Below are positions 33,619 to 42,813 of a stretch of 50,150 nucleotides of DNA, one piece after another. Source of the stretch: Streptosporangiaceae bacterium (GTDB taxonomy: Bacteria > Actinomycetota > Actinomycetes > Streptosporangiales > Streptosporangiaceae); NCBI GenBank assembly GCA_025934375.1, contig JAICYD010000041.1:1-50150 (forward strand), given 5' to 3'. Numbering within the stretch: the first letter of the stretch is position 1; each line of letters starts with the position of its first letter. The notes beneath the pieces were generated by a model that made no database searches, was not told where the DNA came from, and saw nothing but the letters and a program-made list of their open reading frames with translations. The translations under genes were made by a program, and so were the position numbers.

Positions 33619-34967
33619 CAGCAAATACCTGTGCTTCCCACAGTGCCTCCGGCCCCGCCTAACCACGCCGAGGCTCGCTCGGATCCCAGTCGCTTACTAA
33701 ATAACGGTAACTGAGCAGCTCGCTCGGCTATATCACCGCGGTACCAGCCGCCCCGCATCGTGACCTTCGCCGCCACCTCGTAGGCGGCGGCCCGGGCGGT
33801 GGCGAGGTCGGGGCCGGACCCGACCGCGTTCAGCACCCGGCCGCCCGCGGAGACCAGCTGCCCGGCACCTGCGCCAGTAAGGCCGGCGGGACTGACGGAG
33901 GTGCCGGCGTGCAGCACGTAGGCGTCACTTCGTTGCCGATGATCGATGGTGATCTTGTCGCCCTTGACCGGGGCGGCGGGGTAGCCCTCGGCCGCGATGA
34001 CGACGGTGACCGCGGCACCGGGATGCCAGGCGAGCGCGGGCAGGCGGGCCAGGTCCCCGGTGGCGGCGGCGTGCAGCAGGCCGCCGAGCGGGGTCGCGAG
34101 CCGGTCCAGGACCACCTGGGCCTCGGGATCCCCGAAGCGCGCGTTGAACTCCACTACGCGCATGCCCTTGCTGGTGAGGGCCAGGCCGGCGTACAGCAGC
34201 CCCGCGTACGGCGCGGACATGGCGCGCAGCGCGTCGATGGCGGGCCGGATGACAGTGTCCATGACCTGCCCGGCCAGGCCCGGTGGCGCCCACGGGAGCG
34301 GCGTGTAGGCGCCCATGCCGCCGGTGTTGGGGCCCTCGTCGCCATCGTGAGCGCGCTTGAAGTCCTGCGCGGGCAGCAGCGGAACCGCGGTCGTCCCGTC
34401 GGCGAGCGCGAACAGGCTCACCTCGGGGCCGTCCAGGTACTCCTCGATGACGACCTTCGCGCAGCTGGCCGCGTGCTCCCGGGCCCGAGCCAGGTCGGTG
34501 GTGACGACGACGCCCTTGCCGGCCGCCAGCGCGTCGTCCTTCACGACGTACGGCGGGCCGAACTCCGCCAGGGCCGCGTCCGCCTCCGCCGCCGTGGTGG
34601 CGATCCGGGACCGCGCGGTCGGGATGCCCGCGCGCGCCATGACATCCTTGGCGAAGGCCTTGGAGCCCTCGATGCGGGCCGCCGCCGCGCCGGGCCCGAA
34701 GGCGGCGATGCCGTGCTCGCGCAGCGCGTCGGCCACCCCCGCGACCAGGGGCGCCTCCGGCCCGATGACGACCAGGCCGGCGCCGACGTGACGAGCCAGC
34801 CGGGCGACGTCGCGCGGGTCGGCCGGCGACACCGCGTGCAGGGCCGCCAGCTCGCCGATGCCCGGGTTGCCCGGCGCCGCGTGCAGATCGCCGGCTCCCG
34901 GGTCCTTGCTCAGCGCCCGGACGATCGCGTGCTCGCGGCCGCCGGCGCCGATAACCAGTACTCGCAC
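33618..34967 (-). CDS. purD: Phosphoribosylamine-glycine ligase (GARS)
   Basis: A 449-residue ATP-grasp enzyme that joins phosphoribosylamine and glycine, the second step of purine synthesis. Markers are the N-terminal MRVLVIGAGGREHAIVRALSK and APGNPGIGELA, AFGPGAAAARIEGSKAFAKDVMARAGIPTA, PYVVKDDALAAGKGVVV (ATP), FKRAHDGDEGPNTGGMGAYTPLP, and VEFNARFGDPEAQ (metal and glycine). The last 25 residues (KRLGSERASAWLGG...GSTGIC) extend past the usual family end and run into purB. It starts 11 bp after purA and is coupled to purB by a one-base overlap. Confidence 0.95.
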   Translation of the reverse strand: MRVLVIGAGGREHAIVRALSKDPGAGDLHAAPGNPGIGELAALHAVSPADPRDVARLARHVGAGLVVIGPEAPLVAGVADALREHGIAAFGPGAAAARIEGSKAFAKDVMARAGIPTARSRIATTAAEADAALAEFGPPYVVKDDALAAGKGVVVTTDLARAREHAASCAKVVIEEYLDGPEVSLFALADGTTAVPLLPAQDFKRAHDGDEGPNTGGMGAYTPLPWAPPGLAGQVMDTVIRPAIDALRAMSAPYAGLLYAGLALTSKGMRVVEFNARFGDPEAQVVLDRLATPLGGLLHAAATGDLARLPALAWHPGAAVTVVIAAEGYPAAPVKGDKITIDHRQRSDAYVLHAGTSVSPAGLTGAGAGQLVSAGGRVLNAVGSGPDLATARAAAYEVAAKVTMRGGWYRGDIAERAAQLPLFSKRLGSERASAWLGGAGGTVGSTGIC

Positions 34968-34978
34968 GTTGGGCGAGC

Positions 34979-36262
34979 CTACAGCAGCGGGTTGACCTCG
35001 ATCGTCTGGTCGCGGCGGGGACCGACGCCAATGGCGCTGACCCGGGCGCCGGAGATCTCCTCGAGCGTGCGGACGTAGGCCTGCGCGGCGGCCGGCAGGT
35101 CCTCGAGCGCCTTGGCCCCGGAGATGTCCTCGGCCCAGCCGTCCAGGTAGTCGTAGACCGGCCTGGCGTGGTGGAACTCGGTCTGCGTCATCGGGATGTC
35201 GTCGTGCCGCTTGCCATCGACCTCATAGGCCACGCAGACCGGGATCTTATCGAGGCTGGACAGCACGTCCAGCTTCGTCACGAACAGGTCGGTGATCCCG
35301 TTCACGCGGGTCGCGTAGCGCGCGATCACGGCGTCGAACCAGCCGGTGCGCCGCGCGCGGCCCGTGGTCACGCCGAACTCCCCGCCGGCCGCGCGCAGCC
35401 ACTCGCCGGTGGCGTCGGTGAGCTCAGTGGGGAACGGGCCGGAGCCCACCCGCGTGGTATACGCCTTGATGATGCCAATCACCTTGCTAATCCGCGTGGG
35501 GCCGATGCCCGCGCCGACGCAGGCGCCGCCCGCTGTGGGGTTGGAGGACGTGACGAACGGATAGGTGCCGTGATCCACGTCGAGCAACGTCCCCTGGGCA
35601 CCCTCCAGCAGCACGTTCGCGCCCGCGTCGAGCGCCTGGCCGATGACCAGGCCAGTGTCGGCGACGTAGGGCCGCAGCCGCTCGGCGTACCCGGTGAACT
35701 CCTGCGCGACCCGCTTGGCCTCGATCCCGCGCCGGTTGTAGACCTTGGTCAGCAGCTGGTTCTTGTCCCGCAGGGTCAGCTCCAGCTTCTGCTGGAGGAT
35801 GCCGGGGTCGAAGAGGTCCTGGACCCGGATGCCAACCCGGGCGACCTTGTCGCCGTAGGTGGGGCCGATGCCCCGGCCAGTGGTGCCGATCTTCGCCTTG
35901 CCGAGGAACCGCTCGGACACCTTGTCCAGCGCCCGGTGGTAGGGCATGATCAGGTGCGCGTTGGCGCTGACCAGCAGCTTGTCGCACCTCACGCCGCGGG
36001 CCTCGATCTCGTCGATTTCCTCCAGCAGCGCCGCCAGGTCGATCACCACGCCGTTGCCGATCACCGGGACGCAGTGCCTGGACAGCACGCCGGACGGAAG
36101 CTGGTGCAGCGCGTACTTCTCATCGCCGATGACCACCGTGTGGCCAGCGTTGTTGCCACCCTGGTACCTGACGACGAACTGGACCTGGTCGCCGAGCAGG
36201 TCGGTCGCCTTGCCCTTCCCCTCGTCGCCCCACTGGGCACCGACTAGCACGATGGCGGGCAT
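34979..36262 (-). CDS. purA: Adenylosuccinate synthetase
   Basis: A 427-residue GTP-dependent enzyme that converts IMP and aspartate to adenylosuccinate. Markers are [20 protein letters not shown] (P-loop and catalytic Asp), [10 protein letters not shown] (His), [17 protein letters not shown] (IMP site), [29 protein letters not shown] and [11 protein letters not shown]. Length is typical. It is the first gene of the minus-strand run purA-purD-purB(-murA), a compact AMP-branch grouping. The leader carries an 8-bp hairpin. It diverges from the DUF3151 gene. Confidence 0.96.
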   Translation of the reverse strand: MPAIVLVGAQWGDEGKGKATDLLGDQVQFVVRYQGGNNAGHTVVIGDEKYALHQLPSGVLSRHCVPVIGNGVVIDLAALLEEIDEIEARGVRCDKLLVSANAHLIMPYHRALDKVSERFLGKAKIGTTGRGIGPTYGDKVARVGIRVQDLFDPGILQQKLELTLRDKNQLLTKVYNRRGIEAKRVAQEFTGYAERLRPYVADTGLVIGQALDAGANVLLEGAQGTLLDVDHGTYPFVTSSNPTAGGACVGAGIGPTRISKVIGIIKAYTTRVGSGPFPTELTDATGEWLRAAGGEFGVTTGRARRTGWFDAVIARYATRVNGITDLFVTKLDVLSSLDKIPVCVAYEVDGKRHDDIPMTQTEFHHARPVYDYLDGWAEDISGAKALEDLPAAAQAYVRTLEEISGARVSAIGVGPRRDQTIEVNPLL

Positions 36263-36285
36263 CTCTTAGCCTTTCCACACGACTA

Positions 36286-36317
36286 AGCCCCTGGCAACGG
36301 CAAGCGCGACAGGGGCT
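36286..36317 (-). promoter_or_regulatory. Leader hairpin upstream of purA
   Basis: Inverted repeat AGCCCCTG / CAGGGGCT with a 16-nt loop, starting 24 bases before the purA start codon. If transcribed it is a 5'-UTR stem-loop. No known purine riboswitch core is recognised, so its role is open. Confidence 0.4.
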
Positions 36318-36423
36318 CTTGCGAACTGAGATTACCCAATCAGCCCAGGTAAAACCTAGTCCGTGGTGGTAGCTCGCCTAGACCCGCCGTAATTGGCCGC
36401 GCGGTCCGTGGCAGACTGCGGGC

Positions 36424-36840
36424 ATGAGCTCATCTGTGAACCTGCTGGGCGAGCCGCCCGCTACCTTGCTGCCCGACACGCCGCAGGCGAGCGCCCTCAT
36501 CGCCGAGGGGACGACCGCGGTAGAGGTCGCCGCCCGGTACCCGGCGTTCTCGCTGGCCTGGGCGCTGCTCGCGGAGGACGCGCTGGCCAAGGGGAACGCG
36601 GTGGAGTCCTACGCCTACGCCAGGACCGGGTACCACCGGGGCCTGGACGCGCTGCGCCGCAACGGGTGGAAGGGCCACGGGCCGGTTCCGTGGTCGCACG
36701 CGCCGAACCAGGGCTTCCTGCGCTGCCTGGCCGCCTTGGCGCGTGCCGCGGACGCTATCGGCGAATCCGACGAGGCGACCAGGTGCTGGAGCTTCCTTCG
36801 CGACAGCAGCGCCGAGGCATACGAGGAGCTCAAGGCCTGA
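36424..36840 (+). CDS. DUF3151 family protein
   Basis: A 138-residue helical protein. It has the family features LLGEPPATLLPDTPQA, AARYPAFSLAWALLAEDALAKGNAVESYAYARTGYHRGLDALRRNGWKG and HAPNQGFLRCLAALARAADAIGE. DUF3151 is nearly restricted to actinobacteria and is usually linked to fbaA, as here. The helices look TPR-like. The function is unknown. The start is ATG 36424. Confidence 0.9.
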   Translation: MSSSVNLLGEPPATLLPDTPQASALIAEGTTAVEVAARYPAFSLAWALLAEDALAKGNAVESYAYARTGYHRGLDALRRNGWKGHGPVPWSHAPNQGFLRCLAALARAADAIGESDEATRCWSFLRDSSAEAYEELKA

Positions 36841-36960
36841 TTCCCGCCCAACGAGTCCCGGCTGACTGCCGGTTCGGATCCCCCGCGCGAAGCGCCCGCC
36901 GCGCCCTCCCGGGGACGGGATGAGCGGGGCAGGCGCCACGGCCTCGTTGCGCGGAGAGCT

Positions 36961-37983
36961 TCAGGGGAGCTTCTTGCCGACGGACAGGAGGTCCTCGCAC
37001 GCGTGGGTGACGCGGGCGGCCATGCCCGCCTCCGCCGACTTGCCGTAGGTGCGCGGGTCGTAGGCCTTCTTGTTGCCGACGTCGCCGTCCACCTTGAGGA
37101 CGCCGTCGTAGTTGGTGAACATGTGGCCGGCGATGGGCCTGGTGAAGGCGTACTGAGTGTCGGTGTCCACGTTCATCTTGACGACGCCGTAGCCGATGGC
37201 CTCGCGGATCTCCTCCAGCGCCGACCCCGAGCCGCCGTGGAAGACCAGGTCAAACGGCTTGTCCGAGCCGTACTTGGCGCCGACCGCGTCCTGGATCTCC
37301 TTCAGGACGCCCGGGCGGAGCTTGACGTGGCCGGGCTTGTAGACGCCGTGCACGTTGCCGAACGTGGCGGCCAGGATGTACCGGCCGCGCTCACCGAGGC
37401 CGAGCGCGTCCGCCGTCGCGAGCGCGTCCTCGGGCGTGGTGTACAGCTTCTCGTTGATCTCGCCGACGACGCCGTCTTCCTCGCCACCGACGACGCCGAT
37501 CTCCATCTCCATGACGATCTTCGCCTTTGCGCACTTGTCGAGCAGCTCAACCGCGATGTCCAGGTTCTCCTTCAGCGGCACGGCCGACCCGTCCCACATG
37601 TGCGACTGGAACAGCGGGTCCTGGCCGCTGGCGACGCGCCGCGCGGAGATCTCCACCAGCGGGCGCATGTAGCCGTCGAGCTTGTCCTTGGGGCAGTGGT
37701 CGGTGTGCAGCGCCACGTGGATGGGATACTTCCTGGCGACCACGCGGGCGTACTCGGCCAGGGCCTCCGCCCCGGTGACCATTTCCTTGACGGCCTGGCC
37801 GGACGCGTACTCCGCGCCACCGGTGGAAACCTGGACGATGCCGTCGCTCTCGGCGTCGGCGAAGCCCTTCAGGGCCGCGTTCAGCGTCTGGCTCGACGTC
37901 ACGTTGATGGCCGGGTAGGCGAAGCCCTGTTGCTTGGCCCGGTCGAGCATCTGCGCGTAGATCTCTGGGGTCGCGATGGGCAT
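36961..37983 (-). CDS. fbaA: Class II fructose-bisphosphate aldolase
   Basis: A 340-residue zinc aldolase of glycolysis and gluconeogenesis, cleaving fructose-1,6-bisphosphate into GAP and DHAP. The residues are clear: YPAINVTSSQTLNAALKGF, HVALHTDHCPKDKLDGYMRPLVE (zinc His and catalytic Asp), MEMEIGVVGGEEDGV, AATFGNVHGVYKPG (His), DLVFHGGSGS (zinc His and phosphate loop) and KMNVDTDTQYAFTRP. Length matches the class IIA E. coli-type enzyme. It is convergent with DUF3151 and divergent from dedA. Confidence 0.96.
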   Translation of the reverse strand: MPIATPEIYAQMLDRAKQQGFAYPAINVTSSQTLNAALKGFADAESDGIVQVSTGGAEYASGQAVKEMVTGAEALAEYARVVARKYPIHVALHTDHCPKDKLDGYMRPLVEISARRVASGQDPLFQSHMWDGSAVPLKENLDIAVELLDKCAKAKIVMEMEIGVVGGEEDGVVGEINEKLYTTPEDALATADALGLGERGRYILAATFGNVHGVYKPGHVKLRPGVLKEIQDAVGAKYGSDKPFDLVFHGGSGSALEEIREAIGYGVVKMNVDTDTQYAFTRPIAGHMFTNYDGVLKVDGDVGNKKAYDPRTYGKSAEAGMAARVTHACEDLLSVGKKLP

Positions 37984-38147
37984 GCGATGGCTCCTGTATT
38001 CCTCGTAATCAGCTGAGCTCTATTATCGGGGCCCGCTCCGGTCGCGGACAGCCGGGCCAGGGCAGGCGGGCACGGCGGGCGCGCCCAGCGCGTCTGGCCA
38101 GCGCAAGATGGTAGTTCCACCCGCTGTCATGCTGTACAAAGGTGCCC

Positions 38148-38813
38148 ATGACCGGTTTCCTGGCGTCGCATGCCATCTACGCCATCGTGTTGTTTGGCGT
38201 GCTCGAGGCGATGTGCATCCCCATCTCCTCGGAGCTGACGTTCCTGGTCGGCGGGGCGCTCGCCTCGGGTGCGGTCATCAGCGCGGGCGCGCACCCCACC
38301 CAGCACCCCAGCCTCGCCCTGGTGATCATCCTGGGAACGGTGGCTGAGCTGGCCGGCTCGTTCATCGCCTACGGGGTCGGTCGCGCCGGGGGCCGGCCGC
38401 TCGTGCACCGGTTCGGCAAGTACGTGCTGGTGACGCACAAGGACGTGGACCGCGCCGAGCGGTTCCTGGTCGGCAAGGGGGCATGGGCGCTGCCGGTGGC
38501 CAGGATGCTGCCGGTGGTCCGGGCCTTCGCGTCCCTCGTCGCGGGCATCGTGGAGATCCCGCCAGTTCGCTTCGGGATCCTGAACGCGATCGGCACCGTG
38601 GTCTACGTCGCGGCGCTGTCCAGCGTCGGGTACTCCCTCGGCAGTGAGTGGCAGCAGTTCAACAAGACGTTCAGCGATGTAAGTTACGTGCTCGTGGCCC
38701 TCGTCGTGCTGGCGATTGCCGGGTACGTAATTCACCGGTTGCGTGAGTTCCGCAAGGAAAGCGCCTACGCTGCCAAGCATGGGGGGACGTCACAAGTCCG
38801 ATCCGAGCGGTAA
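38148..38813 (+). CDS. DedA family membrane protein
   Basis: About 221 residues from ATG 38148 (AAAGG five bases upstream; GTG 38142 possible). DedA/SNARE-associated proteins are polytopic transporters implicated in lipid-carrier flipping, proton-motive-force homeostasis and envelope stress (family knowledge). The sequence shows the re-entrant motifs ESE-like PISSELTFLVGGALASG and the DedA signature GRAGGRPLVHRFGKYVLV, then FLVGKGAWALPVARMLPVVRAFASLVAGI with the conserved Arg residues. At least four hydrophobic helices are visible. The end of the gene overlaps the start of a 39-residue membrane ORF. Confidence 0.87.
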   Translation: MTGFLASHAIYAIVLFGVLEAMCIPISSELTFLVGGALASGAVISAGAHPTQHPSLALVIILGTVAELAGSFIAYGVGRAGGRPLVHRFGKYVLVTHKDVDRAERFLVGKGAWALPVARMLPVVRAFASLVAGIVEIPPVRFGILNAIGTVVYVAALSSVGYSLGSEWQQFNKTFSDVSYVLVALVVLAIAGYVIHRLREFRKESAYAAKHGGTSQVRSER

Positions 38814-38898
38814 CGGCAGGGCCGTCTACGCGCTCATCGCGCTGGTCGCGATCGTGCTGGTGGGCATCGCGGTGCTCGCGCTGACCTCGGTGATCTGA
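38779..38898 (+). CDS. Tiny 39-residue single-helix membrane protein
   Basis: ATG 38779 opens a frame MGGRHKSDPSGNGRAVYALIALV that ends at TGA 38896-38898. After a short basic N-terminus, residues 15-39 are an uninterrupted hydrophobic helix rich in Val/Ala/Leu (AVYALIALVAIVLVGIAV). It overlaps the 3' end of dedA by 35 bases in another frame. Third positions are G/C-rich, as in real genes here. The overlap suggests translational coupling with dedA. No function is known. Confidence 0.55.
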   Translation: MGGRHKSDPSGNGRAVYALIALVAIVLVGIAVLALTSVI

Positions 38899-38907
38899 GG
38901 TCCTGGC

Positions 38908-39441
38908 CTACAAGCCGAGATCGGCCAGCTCGAAGACCGGCCGGTAGGTCAGGCCGCGCCCGGTGATCTTCGGCCGGGCGCCGCGCTCCACGAGGGCGGC
39001 GACGCCTACTACCTCGGCGCCCGCCGCCTGCAGGACATCCACCGCGTTCAGCACCGAATCGCCGGTGGTGGAAGTGTCCTCGACGGCCAGCACGCGCCGC
39101 CCGGCGACGTCCGGGCCCTCGATGCGGCGCTGCAGCCCGTGGGTCTTCTCGGCCTTGCGGACGACGAACGCGTCGATCGGGGTGCCCCGGTTGGCGGCCG
39201 CCGCCATCATCGCGTACGCGACCGGGTCAGCGCCGAGCGTTAGCCCGCCGACCGCCTCGTAGGGCAGGTCCGCGGTCGCCTCCAGCAGCAGCCGGCCGGC
39301 CAGGGGCGCCAGCCTGCCGTCCATCAAGATGCGCCGGAGGTCCACGTAGTACGCGGCGCGGTCCCCGGACGAGAGGACGAAATCCCCGTGCACGATGGCT
39401 TTTTCCTTGATGCCCGCTAGCAGCTCGTCCCGGTCGCTCAT
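38908..39441 (-). CDS. pyrE: Orotate phosphoribosyltransferase
   Basis: A 177-residue type I PRTase that makes OMP from orotate and PRPP in pyrimidine synthesis. Markers are FVLSSGDRAAYYVDLRRILMDG (orotate/PRPP loop), GGLTLGADPVAYAMMAAA, FVVRKAEKTHGLQRRIEG (catalytic Lys loop) and the PRPP motif VLAVEDTSTTGDSVLNAVDVL. Length is slightly short but normal for actinomycetes. It is convergent with the dedA pair (10-bp gap) and divergent from the NYN-domain gene. Confidence 0.95.
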   Translation of the reverse strand: MSDRDELLAGIKEKAIVHGDFVLSSGDRAAYYVDLRRILMDGRLAPLAGRLLLEATADLPYEAVGGLTLGADPVAYAMMAAAANRGTPIDAFVVRKAEKTHGLQRRIEGPDVAGRRVLAVEDTSTTGDSVLNAVDVLQAAGAEVVGVAALVERGARPKITGRGLTYRPVFELADLGL

Positions 39442-39602
39442 GGTCCACCAGCATATAGAGGGGTCCGTCGATTGCGCTGAAGCGGCGTACGTGAGCGCGT
39501 GGGCTTCACTACCCTAGGGACAGAGGGGAGCAACTGGCCACCGAGCTCGAGGGTCGCTCAACAGGGGTTGCTGCTCACTGAGGGGAAGGACGGTGTTGTC
39601 GC

Positions 39603-42137
39603 GTGGATCGCTGCGCGCTGTTCGTGGACGCTGGTTATGTCCTGGCGGATGGCGCCATGGCGGTGCACGGGACGCGCCGCCGGGAGTCCGTTTCCTGGGA
39701 TTACGCCGGCCTGCTGCAGTTGCTCGCCAGCCTCGCCGCGGAGCGGTCGGGCCTGCCGCTGCTGCGCTGCTACTGGTACGAGGCGACGGTCGAGGGCCGC
39801 CGGGGCGCGGATCACGACGCGCTCGCCGACCTGCCCGGGGTGAAGCTCCGGCTGGCGAAGATGCGGCCCGGCCGCCGTGAGGGCGTCGAGAGCGAGATTC
39901 ACCGCGACCTGGCCACGCTGGCCCGGAACAAGGCGGTCAGCGACGCGATGGTCATCAGCGCCGAGGAGGACCTGGCCGGCGTCATCGCCGACGTGCAGGA
40001 CCTCGGCATCCGGGTCACCATGCTGCACATCACGGTGGACGGGGACTGGACGATCTCCCGGACGCTGCGCCAGGAGTGCGACGACATCGTCGAGATCAAC
40101 GCCGCTCACCTGCGCCCCTACGTGGAGCTGATCTCCGGGGCCGAGCCGTCCCACGCCGACGAGCAAGCCAGCCCCGCCGGCTCGGCGATCGCGCTGCGGC
40201 GGCCGGCGGCGAACGGGCACGGCAATGCCAGCGGCGCCCCGGCCGAGAACGCGGTGCCGGTGAGTGCGGTGCCGGTGAGTGCGGTGCCGGTGAGTGCGAT
40301 GGCCGAGGATGCCCCGGCGGGCAATGGCGGTGTCCTGGTCGGCGGGCCGGCGAACGGCGGGCAGGTCAATGGCGCCCCGGTGGGGCGGATGCCGTCGTTC
40401 ACGCCCTCGGCCGGCGGGCGCGACGACGGGTATCACGACAACGGGTACCAGCTGCCGCCGGGCGCCTACACGGAGTACCCACCGGAGTACCCCGAGGCGG
40501 TGGCGCCCGACTTCCAGCGGGTTTCCGACTCCCAGCGGGCCCCTGATTTCCCGCGGGCGCCTGATTTCCCGCGGGCGCCTGATTTCCCGCGAGCACAGCC
40601 CCCGGCGGACCCTGGGCGCCCGGCCGCCGTGAGCGGGCCCGGGCCGACTGAGTATGCCGGGCTGGTCGGGCCGGGCACCGATGAGCTGCCCATCGGTGAG
40701 GAGCCGACCGCGACCTCCATGCCTGCCGTCCCGGCCGCCTCCGGGCCGGTCGCTGCGGGCGCTGCCCCGGCCGCGGCCGCCCCGTACTTCCCGGCTCCCC
40801 AGGGCGACGACGCGCCCACTCTTTACCCGATGCCCGCGCAGGTCGCCATCCCGATGCCACCGCACGCGGATGTCCCGCCGCGCCCTGAGGCGTACCCGGC
40901 GCCGGTATCGGCCGAGGCCCCGGTCGGCCAGCTCGGCGGCCAGTTCGTCGGCGAGTGGGCCGACACCAGGCCGCCGGTTCCCCAGTACATTGACGAGCTG
41001 ATCGGCGCCAAGCCGGCCAGCCGGCCGTACGCGGTCCCTGACCTTCCGGCTTACAGCCCGGGCGCGAGCCGCGAGCCCGCTTCCGGTGACGGGCCACAGG
41101 GTGAGGTGCCGGGCCGGATGCCCGCGGGGCCGCCGGAACCGGTTCCCGTTCCGGTGAACGCCATGGGCCCGGGCGCTCAGGTCCGCCACCTCCCGAACGG
41201 ATACTCCGCCGGCCAGCCGCCGGCCTATGGCCAGCCTCTGGCATACGGTCCGCGGCCGCCGGCAGGTGGCCCGCAGGGTCCGCATGGCCCGCAGGGCGGG
41301 CCAGGGCCGCAGAACGGGTCCGCGCCATCGCCGGTCTCCGGGCCGCAGCCCGGGCTGGGCGTGCCTCACCTGCCAGGTCCGCAGCCGGTCCCGCCGCCGC
41401 CGGCCGGGCCGCAGTCCCTGGCCCAGCAGTCCCTGGCCCAGCAGCCGGTCGCCCAGCAGCCCCAGGCCCAGCAGCCGGTCGCCCCGCAGTCCATGGGACA
41501 GCAGTCCCTGGCCCAGCAGTCGATGCCGCCCCAGTCAGTGTCACCGCAGCCGGTAGCGGTCCCGCATCCCGGCCAGCAGCTCCCGATCGGCGCCGGCCCG
41601 GCTTCAATCGGCGGCCCGGTGCCGCTGAACGGAATCAGCGCCGGGAACAGCGCGGCCCCCGGCAACGGCATTCCGCCCACGAACGGCATGGTCCCGCTGA
41701 ACGGGCTCGTGCAGACCTCTGGCCTGATGGCCGTCGCGGGTGGTCCGCCCCCGGGGTCCGGCCTCACGCCGGTTCAGGGTCCCCCGGGCGCCGGGCCCGG
41801 CACTCCGGGACCCGGTGGCCCCGGCGCCCCGCCCGGGCCGGGCGGCCCGGGCGGTCCCGCCGGGTTCGGCGGCGGCCAGCCGCAGCAGGCGATGTCACTC
41901 GCGGACGCCGTGCAATCGGCGCACGAGGAAGGGCAGGAGTTCGGTGCTTCTGTGGCCCGCGACGCGCCCGCCCTATGGCTGGAGGCGGTGCTCGCGCGCA
42001 AGCCGCGGATGCCCTCTGACCTGGAGGCGAGGCTGCTGCAAGGCTCATCGCTGCCCATCGACTTCCTGCTGCACGACGAAGTCCGGCACGCACTGCGCCG
42101 GGGGTTCTGGGACGCGCTCGAACGTGCCCGTAGGTAG
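39603..42137 (+). CDS. NYN-domain (PIN-like) protein with very long disordered linker
   Basis: An 844-residue protein starting at GTG 39603. Residues 1-180 are a NYN domain, a PIN-like RNase fold. Acidic residues are seen in CALFVDAGYVLADG, ESEIHRDLATLARNKAVSDAMVISAEEDLAGVI (SDA and EED) and DDIVEINAAHLRPYVELI. Residues about 185-755 are low complexity: Ala/Pro/Gly-rich with repeats VPVSA, RAPDFP and SLAQQ/VAQQPQAQQ. Residues about 765-844 form a compact helical end (MSLADAVQSAHEEGQEFGASVARDAP, LARKPRMPSDLEARLLQGSSLPIDFLLHDEVRHALRRGFWDALERA). NYN-domain proteins of this type occur in actinomycetes with a variable linker and a conserved C-terminal helical module. An RNase activity is inferred from the fold only. 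Confidence 0.75.
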   Translation: MDRCALFVDAGYVLADGAMAVHGTRRRESVSWDYAGLLQLLASLAAERSGLPLLRCYWYEATVEGRRGADHDALADLPGVKLRLAKMRPGRREGVESEIHRDLATLARNKAVSDAMVISAEEDLAGVIADVQDLGIRVTMLHITVDGDWTISRTLRQECDDIVEINAAHLRPYVELISGAEPSHADEQASPAGSAIALRRPAANGHGNASGAPAENAVPVSAVPVSAVPVSAMAEDAPAGNGGVLVGGPANGGQVNGAPVGRMPSFTPSAGGRDDGYHDNGYQLPPGAYTEYPPEYPEAVAPDFQRVSDSQRAPDFPRAPDFPRAPDFPRAQPPADPGRPAAVSGPGPTEYAGLVGPGTDELPIGEEPTATSMPAVPAASGPVAAGAAPAAAAPYFPAPQGDDAPTLYPMPAQVAIPMPPHADVPPRPEAYPAPVSAEAPVGQLGGQFVGEWADTRPPVPQYIDELIGAKPASRPYAVPDLPAYSPGASREPASGDGPQGEVPGRMPAGPPEPVPVPVNAMGPGAQVRHLPNGYSAGQPPAYGQPLAYGPRPPAGGPQGPHGPQGGPGPQNGSAPSPVSGPQPGLGVPHLPGPQPVPPPPAGPQSLAQQSLAQQPVAQQPQAQQPVAPQSMGQQSLAQQSMPPQSVSPQPVAVPHPGQQLPIGAGPASIGGPVPLNGISAGNSAAPGNGIPPTNGMVPLNGLVQTSGLMAVAGGPPPGSGLTPVQGPPGAGPGTPGPGGPGAPPGPGGPGGPAGFGGGQPQQAMSLADAVQSAHEEGQEFGASVARDAPALWLEAVLARKPRMPSDLEARLLQGSSLPIDFLLHDEVRHALRRGFWDALERARR
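40251..40295 (+). repeat. Three perfect 15-bp repeats in the NYN gene
   Basis: GCGGTGCCGGTGAGT occurs three times without gaps (AVPVS in protein). Such exact repeats in the linker are likely to expand or contract. Confidence 0.9.
40542..40595 (+). repeat. Three 18-bp repeats in the NYN gene
   Basis: CCTGATTTCCCGCGGGCG occurs twice exactly and once with three changes, encoding the repeated PDFPRA segment of the linker. Confidence 0.88.
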
Positions 42138-42216
42138 GCCGGTTAGCCCGGCGGGTAAGCGGCCGGGTGCAAACCGTGGTAAAGCCGATGTATAGGCGCG
42201 ATTGGCGAAGGGCCGC

Positions 42217-42813
42217 GTGGGTACGGTGGTAAAGGTGGCGAGCGTTGACGAGTTCGATGAGATCGAATTTCAGGCAGCGCGAACAGGTAACCACGCGCGG
42301 GCAGCATCCCGCATGGACGAGCTAGCGGCGCAAGCGGGCCCCAGCTACCGCGCGGAGGCATACCTGCGCGCCGGCGACCAGTGGAGCATGGCCGGAGAAG
42401 CGCAGCTGGCGGTCGATGACTTCCGCACGGCCATCGAGGATGGCGGCCCGACGTCCGCCGATCCCCGGGTCTACCTGACGCGTGCCCTTCTCGATCTCGG
42501 GCAGGAGGCGGAGGCCGAGGCACTGCTGGCGCAGGTGCGCGCCGAGCGTGACACGGTCACCCCGCGCACCTGCGACATCCTCGCCGAGATCCTGACCGAG
42601 CAGGGTGACCTGCGCGGAGCGCTGGAGTGGGCGACGGTCGGGGTGGAGCACTGCATCGAACACGAGGACGACGCCGAGCTGCAGATGCTCCTGCGGCTGC
42701 GCTATCGCATCCGGGTTGACCTCGGCATGGACGAGGACGACTACGACAAGATGCTGGACGGCTCGCCTAGCTTCCTGGGGGGCGCAAACCAGCCCCCCAG
42801 GCCCCCCGACTAG
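42217..42813 (+). CDS. TPR-like helical protein
   Basis: About 198 residues. The start is uncertain among TTG 42202, GTG 42217 (AAGGG upstream) and GTG 42235. The body is made of paired helices typical of tetratricopeptide repeats: [93 protein letters not shown]. The N-terminal segment [27 protein letters not shown] is another helical hairpin. The acidic C-terminus ends [11 protein letters not shown]. It is a scaffold protein of unknown partner. It follows the NYN gene by about 80 bp on the same strand and may be co-transcribed. Its stop overlaps the convergent clpB stop by three bases. Confidence 0.72.
   Translation: MGTVVKVASVDEFDEIEFQAARTGNHARAASRMDELAAQAGPSYRAEAYLRAGDQWSMAGEAQLAVDDFRTAIEDGGPTSADPRVYLTRALLDLGQEAEAEALLAQVRAERDTVTPRTCDILAEILTEQGDLRGALEWATVGVEHCIEHEDDAELQMLLRLRYRIRVDLGMDEDDYDKMLDGSPSFLGGANQPPRPPD

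Noticed and set aside
36286..36317. A purine riboswitch before purA
   Set aside because: Only a single stem-loop is seen, without the three-way-junction core or conserved loop bases of purine aptamers.
39558..41369. A 603-codon frame opposite the NYN gene
   Set aside because: Antisense to repetitive G+C-rich coding DNA; its repeats are mirror images of the sense repeats.
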